A stretch of DNA of 64,000 nucleotides from UBA1858 sp965227695 (GCA_965227695.1 OZ245760.1:124001-188000); one strand, 5' to 3'; numbered from the stretch's first letter, positions 34,937 to 44,624 are shown. The notes: a model not told the origin generated them from the sequence alone. Program-made: numbers and translations.

Positions 34937-36637
34937 TTATGGACTACTCTGATTGCTTTGCCCAAAAAGATCTGTGAGGGCAAATGGTCTGCTAAATATA
35001 TAACCCTGCCCATAATCAACCCCGATCACCTTTAAGGCTTTAATTATTTCAGGTTTATCGACAAATTCAGCAACCGTTTTTATATTCATTGTCCTGGCTA
35101 CATTAGTAATTGCCTGCACCGTTGCAAATTGGGTTGCATCATCCAGCATTGCAGTTACAAATGAACCGTCAATTTTAACATTATCAACTTCCAGTTGATT
35201 GAGGTAGTTAAATGAGCAGTAGCCAACACCAAAATCATCCAGCGAAAAACGATAACCAATGGCCCTCAGATTGCGAATAAAGTTACGTGCACGATTAATA
35301 CTTTTAACGGCAACACTCTCGGTAATTTCAAAACAAATACAATTTGGAGGCACCTGGTATTTGTCACCCAGTTCAATCAGAAATTTCTCGAATGAAGAAT
35401 CTACAATTGAGTGTGCTGATAAATTAATTGACACATATGGCAGACTTAAGTCACTTTGATGACGTCCGGCAAACTGCTCAAATACCTTTTTACAAACCCA
35501 TTTATCGATACGTGTTGTAATTTCCAATGATTCTGCGGCAGCAATCAAATCCTGTGGCGATACATATGCCTCATTTTTATGATCATATATTCTTATTAAT
35601 ATTTCATAAGAGTAATGCACGTCAGGGTTATTCAGCAGAACAATAGGTTGCACGAACAATTCAAACTTATCATTTAGTAACGCATCCTCGATGATCAATG
35701 CATATTGCATTCTGTCCGAATGATACGCCATCATTGTATCGTTGGAAGATGTGCTATGCACGCGATCCCTTCCATTTTCCCGGGCCGAGGACAAGGCTAG
35801 TGCACCTTGGGCAAACAACTGATCTATATTAGTTACCTCAGAGTTTATGGAGGTGACACCAATCGATAAAGTGACAGGGATGACGGTGTCACAGTATTGA
35901 AAATTATGATGACGCACATAATCATTTATTTTTTCGCAAACATTTACAGCCGTTTCTATTTCGGTATTTTTGAGAATTAAACCAAACTCATTACTACCCA
36001 GTCTGCCCAGGTAATGTGGCATATCCACATATTTTCTTATCATCTCGGCAAGCTCATTCAAGACATAATCACCGGCCACATATCCATACTTCTCATTAAT
36101 AATTTTAAAGTGGTCAACATCGATGATGCACATGGTGTGCTGTTGTTGATTACCTGGCGTGAGCGTCGCAAGCAACAGAGACAGTTGTTCAGTGAATACG
36201 CTACGAGGGACAGGAAACTGCTCATCATTAAATGAGCTTGTCTGCTGCACAACAAAAACAAAATAATGCGGCAAATTTAAAAACTGTCCGATACTTATGG
36301 TAATACTGATTTTGCGTGAGCCAATTTGCAAAGTTGTCACGCATTTGGTCTTTTGTTTGAGTTGGTTAGCAATCCTTGCGCGACTGGTTGCATCATCCAG
36401 GAATCGATTTAAAGGCTTGCCGACCACCGCAGATTTAATGCTTTTGCGAAAAGCATCATTAATATACACAATCAGGCCATCATCCATAGAGAGAATGGCC
36501 ATTGGCAAGGCAATATCATCAGGGCTAATAAACAATTGTTGTTCAGGCCCTGCCTCAAATTGGCAAATACTATTTTCAGGCGACATCAGCACACAGTTTT
36601 GTTCATCATGAATCAATTGTAGACAATGCTGTGTCAA
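34937..36637 (-). CDS. PAS-GGDEF-EAL protein, probably a c-di-GMP phosphodiesterase
   Basis: A 566-residue soluble protein: a PAS-like domain (about 30-140), GGDEF domain (about 145-300) and EAL domain (about 320-560). The GGDEF motif is degenerate (GSNEF), so cyclase activity is unlikely. The EAL domain has EIL in place of EAL plus NLSA, ITE, DDFGVGY, KIDG, AEF and GQGY, which keep the expected metal-binding and catalytic residues. There is no membrane segment. It is monocistronic. Confidence 0.88.
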   Translation of the reverse strand: MTQHCLQLIHDEQNCVLMSPENSICQFEAGPEQQLFISPDDIALPMAILSMDDGLIVYINDAFRKSIKSAVVGKPLNRFLDDATSRARIANQLKQKTKCVTTLQIGSRKISITISIGQFLNLPHYFVFVVQQTSSFNDEQFPVPRSVFTEQLSLLLATLTPGNQQQHTMCIIDVDHFKIINEKYGYVAGDYVLNELAEMIRKYVDMPHYLGRLGSNEFGLILKNTEIETAVNVCEKINDYVRHHNFQYCDTVIPVTLSIGVTSINSEVTNIDQLFAQGALALSSARENGRDRVHSTSSNDTMMAYHSDRMQYALIIEDALLNDKFELFVQPIVLLNNPDVHYSYEILIRIYDHKNEAYVSPQDLIAAAESLEITTRIDKWVCKKVFEQFAGRHQSDLSLPYVSINLSAHSIVDSSFEKFLIELGDKYQVPPNCICFEITESVAVKSINRARNFIRNLRAIGYRFSLDDFGVGYCSFNYLNQLEVDNVKIDGSFVTAMLDDATQFATVQAITNVARTMNIKTVAEFVDKPEIIKALKVIGVDYGQGYIFSRPFALTDLFGQSNQSSP

Positions 36638-36786
36638 AATACTGACAATCGATGACGCGCTGTTCGTTTCCCTCGACTAACCGCTATCAGGCAAAACAAT
36701 TGCGTTTAACTGTTTATGCCGGGAATTGTCATATGGTTGCGTTATACCGCCTGAAGTCTCCGCGGGTTGAAAATACTACCGCGTCC

Positions 36787-37638
36787 CTAGTCCTCTCCCG
36801 TTGCCACCGGGCGCGAGGGGTCCCGTATCCATTGACTCCATGACCCGATAAAGATTTTAGTCGGCGGTAGTCCTGCCACGGTCTGTGCCAGTATATTGTG
36901 ACAGGCTGTTACCCCGGAGCCGCACATATTGACGACATTCGACAATGGCTGATTATTAATCACACTTATATAGCGTTGTTTAATGATCTCCGGTGTCTCA
37001 AACACCCCATCTTTAGTCAGGTTTCCTGAGAACGGCAGGCTGACCGCACCAGGCACGTGCCCGGGGACAGGGTCGGTCGACTGGTCTTTGGCAGAATAAC
37101 GCTCGGCAGATCGGGCATCAATTAGCGTGATATTTGCAGCTTCCATTTCACGTTCAACGGTTGTGACATCCATCAGCCATGACATATTTGCCTCGCCGGT
37201 AAAATCGCCTTGCGGAAATTCCACTTCTTCCTGTGACAAATGGTAGCCTGCTTCATTCCATTTTTGGATTCCCCCATCTAAAACAGCCACATTCTCATGA
37301 CCAACCCAGCGCAGCATCCACCATAGGCGGGCAGCAAATGCACCTGATATATCATCATAGGCGATAACCTGTGAATCATTATTCACCCCCCATTGCCTTA
37401 ACTGCTCAATAAATACATCGGGTTCTGGGAGTGGATGCCGTCCTGAGGTGGACGTCATTGCGGATGATAGTTGTGTGTCCATGTCAGCAAACTGTGCGCC
37501 TGGCAGGTGTCCTTCCCGGTAGTTATTAAGGCCCGCCTGAGGGTCTTTAAGACTAAAACGGCAATCAAACACACGTATATTTTCCCGGGTAATAATTTGA
37601 TTGAGCTGTTGCGCTGAAATAATAGTTGTATAGTTCAT
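36787..37638 (-). CDS. sseA: 3-mercaptopyruvate/thiosulfate sulfurtransferase (two rhodanese domains)
   Basis: A 283-residue tandem rhodanese. The inactive N-terminal domain has VFDCRFSLKDP and GHLPGAQFADMD; the C-terminal domain holds the active Cys in NMCGSGVTAC. The loop CGSGVTA is the mercaptopyruvate sulfurtransferase (SseA/MST) version, unlike the CRxGKx[R/T] loop of thiosulfate enzymes. Cytoplasmic. Monocistronic. Confidence 0.9.
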   Translation of the reverse strand: MNYTTIISAQQLNQIITRENIRVFDCRFSLKDPQAGLNNYREGHLPGAQFADMDTQLSSAMTSTSGRHPLPEPDVFIEQLRQWGVNNDSQVIAYDDISGAFAARLWWMLRWVGHENVAVLDGGIQKWNEAGYHLSQEEVEFPQGDFTGEANMSWLMDVTTVEREMEAANITLIDARSAERYSAKDQSTDPVPGHVPGAVSLPFSGNLTKDGVFETPEIIKQRYISVINNQPLSNVVNMCGSGVTACHNILAQTVAGLPPTKIFIGSWSQWIRDPSRPVATGED

Positions 37639-37742
37639 AGTATCGACCTGAGTAAAGTTGCCGGGTTACATACTTTGGCTAAAGTTGAGTTAATGTAAAC
37701 AAGAAGTACCATGCGTTTCAATCCGCATAAAGTGATAATCAA

Positions 37743-38150
37743 TTATTTTTTCCTGCGGCGAATCCGGTAAGTACGCATAGCCGTCAGAACCTGCTCGCGA
37801 GGTACCTCATCGAGGGATGCATATTGCCTTTTAATGCACTGAATTGTATGTGTGATATTTCCAACGCAGGACACGTCATGTCCCGCATGAATTGATTCCA
37901 GCCCCATCAGTCCACCAAACTGTATTTTAGCCCATGTACCATGCGGGACCTGGGTAAGGTCATCCTCCAGGCCAAATTCATCAAGACCAATCCGCTTCAG
38001 ATAGTCATATATATCAGTGCATTGCTGATGTGCTGGTTCATCACAACAGACGATATCCGGACCATTTCTGCGCGTCACTCTTTGCGCATTTTGACATGCA
38101 AATTCATTTCCAATCTGTGTCATGGCAAACACACAAACATCATCTAGCAT
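37743..38150 (-). CDS. Four-cysteine basic-tail protein, paralogue of the 60244 gene
   Basis: A 135-residue protein of no known family. Cysteines C6, C19, C35 and C44 have spacing C-x12-C-x15-C-x8-C (an extra C36 adjoins C35). The middle has VPHGTWAKIQFGGLMGL, and the end is strongly basic (YRIRRRKK). The protein encoded at 60244-60690 has the identical spacing and the same KIQ-x-GG-x-x-GL and RRR ending, so they are paralogues. An Fe-S or zinc site is a fair guess. It starts 3 bp after a ferredoxin-reductase gene, so the two are probably translated together. Confidence 0.65.
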   Translation of the reverse strand: MLDDVCVFAMTQIGNEFACQNAQRVTRRNGPDIVCCDEPAHQQCTDIYDYLKRIGLDEFGLEDDLTQVPHGTWAKIQFGGLMGLESIHAGHDVSCVGNITHTIQCIKRQYASLDEVPREQVLTAMRTYRIRRRKK

Positions 38151-38153
38151 AAA

Positions 38154-39224
38154 TTATTCCCGGTTGGTTTCAGCTGGCACTGTCATACATGCAATGTCTT
38201 CATTACCGCGCACAGGCTCTATAAAAAAACGTGACGCAGGCAACTTTCTTGCTGTGCAGATTCTTTCAAACAACACAATAGCAGGTAAAGGTGCACATAC
38301 ATATACATCATGACATGATAAATCCTGAAAATTGCGCATCACACGCTCCAGGGCTTTCTCTACAATGATACTGCCCATCTGACTTTGTTCCTTTAATTGG
38401 TCAAAAGCCTGATGCAATGCTATGCCCTGATAGCTAAACTGATCTAAAGCATCGCCCCAGGAGCGACATAAGTTATTCATGTACAAGCCATCACTACCAC
38501 AGGACAACCAGATCAAATCAATAGAATAATCCTGCTCCTGCGCAGTAATGTGCTCCAGCAGACTTTTTATGGCGGCAAAACCGGCATCAAAAGCGAACAA
38601 CAGTATCGACCTGTCGGCACTTTCATCGAATACAAAATTACCAAAAGGACCATGTAATTCAAGGGGATCTCCCGGTCGCATCACATTTGCAATGTGAAAC
38701 GAAACCGGATCATTTTCTGATATGCGCACATGAAACTCTATTCGCCTGTCTTCACAGGGGCAGCTCGCGATAGAAAAATATCCGCTTCCGATCCCTGCAA
38801 TTTCTAACTGCATGTACTGTCCGGCGAGAAATCTTAACCTGTTGGTTCTTGGCGTCTGCACAAGTAATCTGACAACCGTACTCGAGAGTGCATCAATCTT
38901 GCGCACTTTGACGCCAACACTCTGTTTTGGGATATCTGCCACCGAGCTTGCCACCGGCGCATCTATCACCAGATTTTGTTTGGCTGCACAAACACACGTC
39001 AAAATATAGTTTTGTAACTTCTCAGCCTCGGGAATCACGTATTCATGAGTCCTGATTTCCTCTACTTCCCCACTCACCAGCTTCGCTTTGCATAGGCCAC
39101 AGGTACCAATACTACAGCCATACTCCAGTGAAACGCCGGATCGGATGGCCGCTTCGAGGATCGTTTCTCTGCACTGAGAAATAAAAGTATCCTGCTTGCC
39201 AAGCAGTTCAATTTCATATTCCAT
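38154..39224 (-). CDS. 2Fe-2S ferredoxin / flavin reductase, with degenerate nucleotide motifs
   Basis: A 356-residue protein with an N-terminal plant-type 2Fe-2S ferredoxin (YGCSIGTCGLC plus a fourth Cys in ILTCVC) and a ferredoxin-NADP-reductase-like module, the layout of oxygenase reductases such as XylA or of the CDP-glucoseen reductase group. Two motifs are off: the FAD-binding R-x-Y-S reads GYFSIAS, and the NAD-binding GGTG region reads FAFDAGFAAIKS. It may therefore take electrons from a partner rather than NAD(P)H directly. It precedes the four-cysteine gene. It is a possible, unproven, electron donor for the AlkB-like oxygenases. Confidence 0.8.
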   Translation of the reverse strand: MEYEIELLGKQDTFISQCRETILEAAIRSGVSLEYGCSIGTCGLCKAKLVSGEVEEIRTHEYVIPEAEKLQNYILTCVCAAKQNLVIDAPVASSVADIPKQSVGVKVRKIDALSSTVVRLLVQTPRTNRLRFLAGQYMQLEIAGIGSGYFSIASCPCEDRRIEFHVRISENDPVSFHIANVMRPGDPLELHGPFGNFVFDESADRSILLFAFDAGFAAIKSLLEHITAQEQDYSIDLIWLSCGSDGLYMNNLCRSWGDALDQFSYQGIALHQAFDQLKEQSQMGSIIVEKALERVMRNFQDLSCHDVYVCAPLPAIVLFERICTARKLPASRFFIEPVRGNEDIACMTVPAETNRE

Positions 39225-39327
39225 AGGTCGTTAACAGGTTCCTTACCGCCCTTCGACTATCAAGGTATTACACCCTGTCGTAAACAATGACGCGTATTGA
39301 CTTCTTTGCAGCTATGTTACATCCGGG

Positions 39328-40116
39328 ATGCAAATTATTTCATTTAAAAACTTGCGCATATTAGTGTTGATATCGTTACTTGCCATCATCGCTAACCATG
39401 TGAAAGACCAGAAACTTGTCACACAGGGGTGGTATAAAACATTGGAAGTTGTCATTTATCCGGTTAACCCTGCAAACAGTCGTATGGTGGAGCGATACAT
39501 AGCAACACTGACCAATGATCACTTCTCAGATATTGAAAACTTCATCGCCAGAGAGAGCCAAAACTACAATATTATCAGCAGTAAACCTGTCCAGATTCGC
39601 CTTGGCAAAACCCTGCTTGCCACACCGCCACAACCTCCAGCTCCGGACAACAACCCTGTTAAGTCAATTTTCTGGAGCCTGAAACTTCGCTGGTGGATGT
39701 GGCGGCATGCCCCTGAAGAACACAACCAGAAATATCTGGTTCGCATGTTTGTGCTGTATCATGAACCATCACTGACAGGTCGTCTTAAGCACTCTGTAGG
39801 ACTACAAAAAGGCCTGGTGGGCCTGGTCAATGCCTATGGCGTGCACTCCCAGACACGACAAAACAATATTATAATAGCACATGAGTTACTTCACACTGTG
39901 GGTGCAAGCGACAAATATGATGCAATGGGTCAACCAGTCTTACCGGATGGTTTGGCAAACCCCGAACAAAACCCAGTATATCCACAAAAAAAAGCCGAGA
40001 TTATGGCGGGTCGCCGCGCATTAAGCGCGTCCCGCGCAGAAATGCCCCGAAGTTTTAAAAATATTGTTATTGGCAAAAAAACTGCAGAGGAAATTGGCTG
40101 GTCAAGTGCGTTATAA
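39328..40116 (+). CDS. Putative membrane-anchored zinc metallopeptidase
   Basis: A 262-residue protein with one N-terminal hydrophobic anchor (about 8-24) and a C-terminal HELLHTVGASDKYD motif, that is HExxH followed by a possible third ligand as in metzincin-like peptidases. The region NAYGVHSQTRQNNIIIAHE precedes it. I know of no named family. It overlaps no neighbour but starts a run of three plus-strand genes. The peptidase call is from motif only. Confidence 0.65.
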   Translation: MQIISFKNLRILVLISLLAIIANHVKDQKLVTQGWYKTLEVVIYPVNPANSRMVERYIATLTNDHFSDIENFIARESQNYNIISSKPVQIRLGKTLLATPPQPPAPDNNPVKSIFWSLKLRWWMWRHAPEEHNQKYLVRMFVLYHEPSLTGRLKHSVGLQKGLVGLVNAYGVHSQTRQNNIIIAHELLHTVGASDKYDAMGQPVLPDGLANPEQNPVYPQKKAEIMAGRRALSASRAEMPRSFKNIVIGKKTAEEIGWSSAL

Positions 40117-40124
40117 TCTGCGTC

Positions 40125-40481
40125 ATGATTACTCACTATCGTCTGATAGATAACTATATAACCAAGGATGGATCAACCATTCGTGAGTTAATGCACCCGA
40201 AATCACATGGTAACCATAACCAGAGCCTGGCAGAAGCCACCGTGCCTGCAGGAGTATGCACACAGTTGCACCTTCACAAGCATTCGGAAGAAATTTATTT
40301 TATCACCCACGGCGAGGGGATAATGAGATTAAATGACGAGCGCTTTGCGGTTTACGAAGGCGATAGCATTCATATTGCAGCCAACACACCACACCAGATC
40401 CATAACAAAACAAAACAACCACTGGTATTTCTTTGTATGTGTAGTCCCGCATATGATCACCACGATACATTTCTGCTTTAG
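40125..40481 (+). CDS. Small cupin protein
   Basis: A 118-residue single cupin with both motifs: THLHKHSEEIYFITHGEG-like (the sequence has LHLHKHSEEIYFI then GEGIMRLND) and GDSIHIAANTPHQIHN. The His/Glu metal-binding set is complete, so it can bind a metal. Substrate unknown. It starts 8 bp after the metallopeptidase gene, suggesting a shared transcript. Confidence 0.88.
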   Translation: MITHYRLIDNYITKDGSTIRELMHPKSHGNHNQSLAEATVPAGVCTQLHLHKHSEEIYFITHGEGIMRLNDERFAVYEGDSIHIAANTPHQIHNKTKQPLVFLCMCSPAYDHHDTFLL

Positions 40482-40500
40482 CGTTTAACAGTCAGGACAT

Positions 40501-41076
40501 ATGCCTAACCTCACAGACGAATCCATTGACCTGAATGCCGTTGTCCCTTCAGCGAGTGTACGTTTAGGTGTTATCTCAGACACGCACAACCGTATAAACA
40601 GGTTTGTGATCAATGCACTCAGCGGGTGCAATGTCATTGTCCATGCCGGGGATATTGGTGAAGCCGGTGTGTTACATCATCTGGAAAAAATATGTCCTTA
40701 TGTATTTTCAGTGCGCGGCAACAACGACAACGAAAATAAATGGCCACGTGGTGATTTGGCAGTTCTGGCGACTATCCCCCATGCGTTACAACTACATTTT
40801 CACAACCAGACCATTGCTATTATTCATGGTCATCAGTATGAGCCCGCTCGCAAGCGCCATGACAAACTGCGTCAGCACTTCCCACAGGCAGACATGATCA
40901 TTTATGGTCACAGTCACCGTTACGCATGCGATCAGCAACACAGACCATGGGTGATCAACCCCGGCGCGGGGGGTTACACGCGTACATTTGGGGGTGCTTC
41001 ATGTATCGTCGCTACATTTCGCGAGGACAACTGGGCAATCGAACCATACAGACAGGGCCCCTCCGCCAGTTCTTAG
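40501..41076 (+). CDS. YfcE/MJ0936-family metallophosphodiesterase
   Basis: A 191-residue calcineurin-like phosphoesterase. Metal-binding motifs in order are VISDTHN, VHAGDIG, VRGNNDN, IIHGHQY and IIYGHSHR, ending in INPGAGG. The family hydrolyses phosphodiesters in vitro; the physiological substrate is unknown. It overlaps the convergent gene by four bases. Confidence 0.92.
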   Translation: MPNLTDESIDLNAVVPSASVRLGVISDTHNRINRFVINALSGCNVIVHAGDIGEAGVLHHLEKICPYVFSVRGNNDNENKWPRGDLAVLATIPHALQLHFHNQTIAIIHGHQYEPARKRHDKLRQHFPQADMIIYGHSHRYACDQQHRPWVINPGAGGYTRTFGGASCIVATFREDNWAIEPYRQGPSASS

Positions 41077-41423
41077 CGCAAGTTGCCCTGGATAATCTCG
41101 CCGTCCGGGTGCAATAAAGAGAGATATTCAATCGTATTATTATATTCCACCGCGACTCCATGGTAGCGATCCGCACCATTTATACTGAACTCAAATGCAT
41201 AAAAACGTCTGAGCCTTAATCGTCCATTTTTTCGCGCCGGAAATACTTTACTAGTTTGAATCGACTGATCAAGTAACTGCACGTGATTCTCAATACAAAA
41301 AGCCTGACACATCTTCGTCGCATATTCACGCGAACGCAAACCGTCCATCCAGAACCAGACCAGACCGCCGATCAGGGCAATGATTAACAGTATTTCCAAT
41401 GTGTTCCCGGCACCTGTGTGCAA
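41073..41423 (-). CDS. DUF3301 membrane-anchored protein
   Basis: A 116-residue protein with an N-terminal transmembrane helix (about 8-25) followed by the DUF3301 signature: FWMDGLRSREYA, HVQLLDQSI and RLRLRRFYAFEFS. Function unknown. Located between the phosphoesterase gene and adk. Confidence 0.85.
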   Translation of the reverse strand: MHTGAGNTLEILLIIALIGGLVWFWMDGLRSREYATKMCQAFCIENHVQLLDQSIQTSKVFPARKNGRLRLRRFYAFEFSINGADRYHGVAVEYNNTIEYLSLLHPDGEIIQGNLR

Positions 41424-41509
41424 GCTGCAGAACAGATTATGCGCTTAATACCATTAGCCGCTTGAAGTTCATTGTCAGTCAACGAGGCAGTCAATGGCCT
41501 GGCTCACAT

Positions 41510-42169
41510 TCAAGCGTTGGTCAATGCTGCAAAAATCGAATCCCTGATCTCGTCGACTTTACCAATACCGTCCACTTTGACATATTTTGGCGCTTTGTTG
41601 TCACCCTTTGCAGCCCATTCTGAATAATAACGAATGAGTGGTTCTGTTTGCTCATGATAAATTCGCAAACGCTCACGTACCGTATCTTCTTTATCGTCAT
41701 CGCGCTGAACCAGTGCTTCGCCGGTAACATCATCTTTACCTTCTTCCCTGGGCGGATTATAAATGACATGGTAGGTGCGACCTGAAGGCAAATGGGCGCG
41801 ACGGCCACTCATACGTTTGATGATTTCTTCGTCGTCCACATCTATTTCAACGACGAAGTCGATATCAACACCCTGATCTTTCAGGGCATCAGCCTGTGCC
41901 AGAGTACGCGGAAATCCATCAAACAAAAAACCGTTGGCGCAATCCTTTTCCTGAATTCTCTCCTTGACCAGGCCGAGTATAATTTCATCAGAGACCAGTT
42001 GACCCGCATCCATCACTTTTTTTGCTTCCACACCAAGTGGTGTGCCTGCCTTGACTGCGGCGCGAAGCATATCGCCAGTGGAAATCTGTGGAATATTGAA
42101 TTTTTCTGTGATGTACGTTGCCTGTGTTCCTTTCCCGGCTCCAGGTCCACCTAATAAGATTGCTCGCAT
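41510..42169 (-). CDS. adk: Adenylate kinase
   Basis: Interconverts ATP, ADP and AMP. The 219 residues have the P-loop GGPGAGKGTQ, AMP-site QISTGDMLRAA, FDGFPRTLAQ, and the long LID domain (MSGRRAHLPSGRTYHV) without zinc cysteines, as in E. coli Adk. Monocistronic, divergent from the PPi-phosphofructokinase gene. Confidence 0.97.
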   Translation of the reverse strand: MRAILLGGPGAGKGTQATYITEKFNIPQISTGDMLRAAVKAGTPLGVEAKKVMDAGQLVSDEIILGLVKERIQEKDCANGFLFDGFPRTLAQADALKDQGVDIDFVVEIDVDDEEIIKRMSGRRAHLPSGRTYHVIYNPPREEGKDDVTGEALVQRDDDKEDTVRERLRIYHEQTEPLIRYYSEWAAKGDNKAPKYVKVDGIGKVDEIRDSIFAALTNA

Positions 42170-42418
42170 TGTTGTATACTCCTTGTTTTATATTATTATC
42201 TGCCTGTCATTTTGACACACACTTTTGCAGTAACCTACTGTATTAAACTGATTTACCCTGGTATCAATGCCTTCAATCACTCAATTATTATATCCAGCTA
42301 TCCTGAATAAGGCATGTGGTATGCAAAAATACTCTACAGAACCGGAGTTGCATAGCAAAATCAGACAAAGACCAGCCACACTACTTCCAATATTTTTACA
42401 TCCTGAGGCTAAATAACC

Positions 42419-43681
42419 ATGAGCAAAAAAAATGCATTTTATGCCCAATCCGGCGGCGTCACCTCGGTAATTAATGCCACTGCATGTGGCGTCATAGAAA
42501 CAGCACGGCAACACAAGGACATCATCGGCAAAGTATATGCAGGCCGCCATGGCATCATTGGGGCGCTAACGGAAGACCTGATAGATACCTCCAAAGAATC
42601 TGCACGCGCTATCGCAGCACTGCGCCACACACCTTCCGGTGCATTTGGCTCATGTCGTTACAAACTAAAAAGTATCGAAGAAAACCGTGCACAATATGAA
42701 CGTCTTATTGAAGTATTTAAAGCCCATAATATTGGCTATTTTTTTTATAATGGTGGCGGTGATTCACAAGATACTTCTCACAAGGTTTCCCAGTTGAGTA
42801 AAAAGATGGGTTACCCGATTCAATGTATCGGAATACCTAAAACGGTTGACAATGATCTGCCCGTCACGGATTGCTGCCCGGGTTTCGGTTCAGTTGCAAA
42901 ATACGTGGCTGTATCTATCCGTGAAGCCGGTTTCGATGTCGCGTCAATGGCAAAAACCTCAACCAAGGTTTTTGTAATGGAAGTCATGGGAAGACATGCG
43001 GGCTGGATTGCCGCAGCAGGTGGACTTGCCGCTGAAAAAGAAGGCGATGCGCCACATATTATCTTATTCCCTGAAATTCCTTTCAGGAAAACAGCGTTCA
43101 TGAAGCGTGTCAGGGAGTGTGTCAGGAACTTTGGTTACTGCGCCATTGTTGTTTCCGAAGGTGCTGCCTATAAAGATGGCACATTCCTCGCCGATGCCGG
43201 CAGCGTAGATGCCTTTGGCCATAAACAACTGGGCGGTGTTGCTCCTGTTGTTGCCCAAATGATTAAAGAAGAAACCGGTTATAAATATCACTGGGCGGTC
43301 GCAGATTATTTACAGCGCGCCGCCCGGCATATTGCCTCTAAAACTGATGTGGAACAGGCCTATGCTGTCGGCAAGGCCGCAGTGGATTTTGCACTCAAAG
43401 GCAAAACCGCCATCATGCCCACGATCGTGCGCACTTCCAATAACCCTTACCGATGGAAAATTGGTAGCACATCACTTGCTCGCGTGGCCAACATTGAAAA
43501 GAAAATGCCCTCTGGCTATATTACCAAAGACGGCTTTGGTATCACCAAGCGTTGTCGAACCTACCTGTCGCCCCTGATAAAAGGTGAAGATTACCCTCCG
43601 TATAAAAACGGCTTACCCCAGTATGTCGAGTTAAAAAACATACCTGTGCGTAAAAAACTTAATACAGATTTCAAGATCTAG
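42419..43681 (+). CDS. pfp: Pyrophosphate-dependent 6-phosphofructokinase
   Basis: A 420-residue phosphofructokinase of the pyrophosphate type. It has NGGGDSQDT in place of the ATP-type GGDGT, and PKTVDNDLP with the Lys diagnostic for PPi use; further motifs are EVMGRHAGW and VVSEGA. The reaction is reversible, and in methanotrophs and autotrophic sulfur bacteria such enzymes are proposed to replace fructose/sedoheptulose bisphosphatase in the Calvin or RuMP cycle. It is followed after 2 bp by a DUF2288 gene. Confidence 0.9.
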   Translation: MSKKNAFYAQSGGVTSVINATACGVIETARQHKDIIGKVYAGRHGIIGALTEDLIDTSKESARAIAALRHTPSGAFGSCRYKLKSIEENRAQYERLIEVFKAHNIGYFFYNGGGDSQDTSHKVSQLSKKMGYPIQCIGIPKTVDNDLPVTDCCPGFGSVAKYVAVSIREAGFDVASMAKTSTKVFVMEVMGRHAGWIAAAGGLAAEKEGDAPHIILFPEIPFRKTAFMKRVRECVRNFGYCAIVVSEGAAYKDGTFLADAGSVDAFGHKQLGGVAPVVAQMIKEETGYKYHWAVADYLQRAARHIASKTDVEQAYAVGKAAVDFALKGKTAIMPTIVRTSNNPYRWKIGSTSLARVANIEKKMPSGYITKDGFGITKRCRTYLSPLIKGEDYPPYKNGLPQYVELKNIPVRKKLNTDFKI

Positions 43682-43683
43682 AC

Positions 43684-43995
43684 ATGAGAGAAGTCGAACG
43701 CCTGATTCAGGAAGAAAAAGCAAAAATACTTGGTGAAACGGCGAAAATTTCCTGGCAACAGCTTGAGCAATTTTATGCACAGGGAAAACTTATCCTGGTA
43801 AGTGATTCACTTAACCTGGTAGATGTCGGATATTCTATCTCGCTCGATGATGCGACAAAAATCATTGAGTGGATGGAACATGGTTTATTATTAAAACAAT
43901 TTGATGACCAGGCCAGACAATGGCACCACAAAAACGCTGAAGTCTGGAGCGTTGTGATCCATCCCTGGGTGCTGGTACAGGCTGTCAGTGATTAG
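43684..43995 (+). CDS. DUF2288 protein
   Basis: A 103-residue cytoplasmic protein with the DUF2288 markers LGETAKISWQQLEQFYAQGK, LVDVGYSISLDDATKI and a C-terminal WVLVQ. Function unknown. It starts two bases after the pfp stop, so it is translated from the same message. Confidence 0.85.
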   Translation: MREVERLIQEEKAKILGETAKISWQQLEQFYAQGKLILVSDSLNLVDVGYSISLDDATKIIEWMEHGLLLKQFDDQARQWHHKNAEVWSVVIHPWVLVQAVSD

Positions 43996-44062
43996 CTAAC
44001 ATGGCTTAAAACTTTTTATTTTTTCTAAGATACCAATGATGAAATGGCCGGAGACGGCGGCA

Positions 44063-44596
44063 TTATGATTTACTCTTCTGTCGAATTGTCAGCGTGCCAT
44101 CCTGGTGTGTCACCGACAGGTTTTTAAGGAAAGACATCCCGAGCAGTATTTCCTCGCTGTGCATATTTGGATTGATGTCGGCGCGAACGTCATATAAAAC
44201 AATATCACCAATGCTGATTTCATCCAGTATGGTTGCATATACCGTAATATTACCATTGGCCGTCGTTGCCGTAATGGGCCTGCCTTTTTTAAGCCCTACC
44301 CGGTTTGCCACTTTCTCGGGCACAGAAACAAAACTCGCCCCGGTATCGACAAGAAATATAACTGGCTTTGAATTTATTTCTCCACTCGCCACGTAATGTC
44401 CATGACGACTGCTTTGCAGTATTACTTCCCTGCTGCCATCCGTGTGAAGATAAGTATTGAGGTTTTGATTGGGATTGTACTTATTACCGAGCATATTCCC
44501 GAACAGCAATGTCAAAAGTGCTATCGCTGCAATCCAGGACAGCACGATCATCCATTTCCCAGCACTACTGCTAAAATCATTGTTCAGCTGGCTCAT
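44063..44596 (-). CDS. Membrane-anchored retropepsin-like aspartic protease (TIGR02281)
   Basis: A 177-residue protein with one N-terminal transmembrane helix (about 15-35) and a clan-AA aspartic protease domain: FLVDTGASFVSV carries the catalytic D-T-G, followed by VRADINPN and LLGMSFL. It would act as a dimer, probably in the periplasm. Substrate unknown. Confidence 0.88.
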   Translation of the reverse strand: MSQLNNDFSSSAGKWMIVLSWIAAIALLTLLFGNMLGNKYNPNQNLNTYLHTDGSREVILQSSRHGHYVASGEINSKPVIFLVDTGASFVSVPEKVANRVGLKKGRPITATTANGNITVYATILDEISIGDIVLYDVRADINPNMHSEEILLGMSFLKNLSVTHQDGTLTIRQKSKS

Positions 44597-44624
44597 CAGT
44601 TTTAATATAAAAAATAATTAATAT

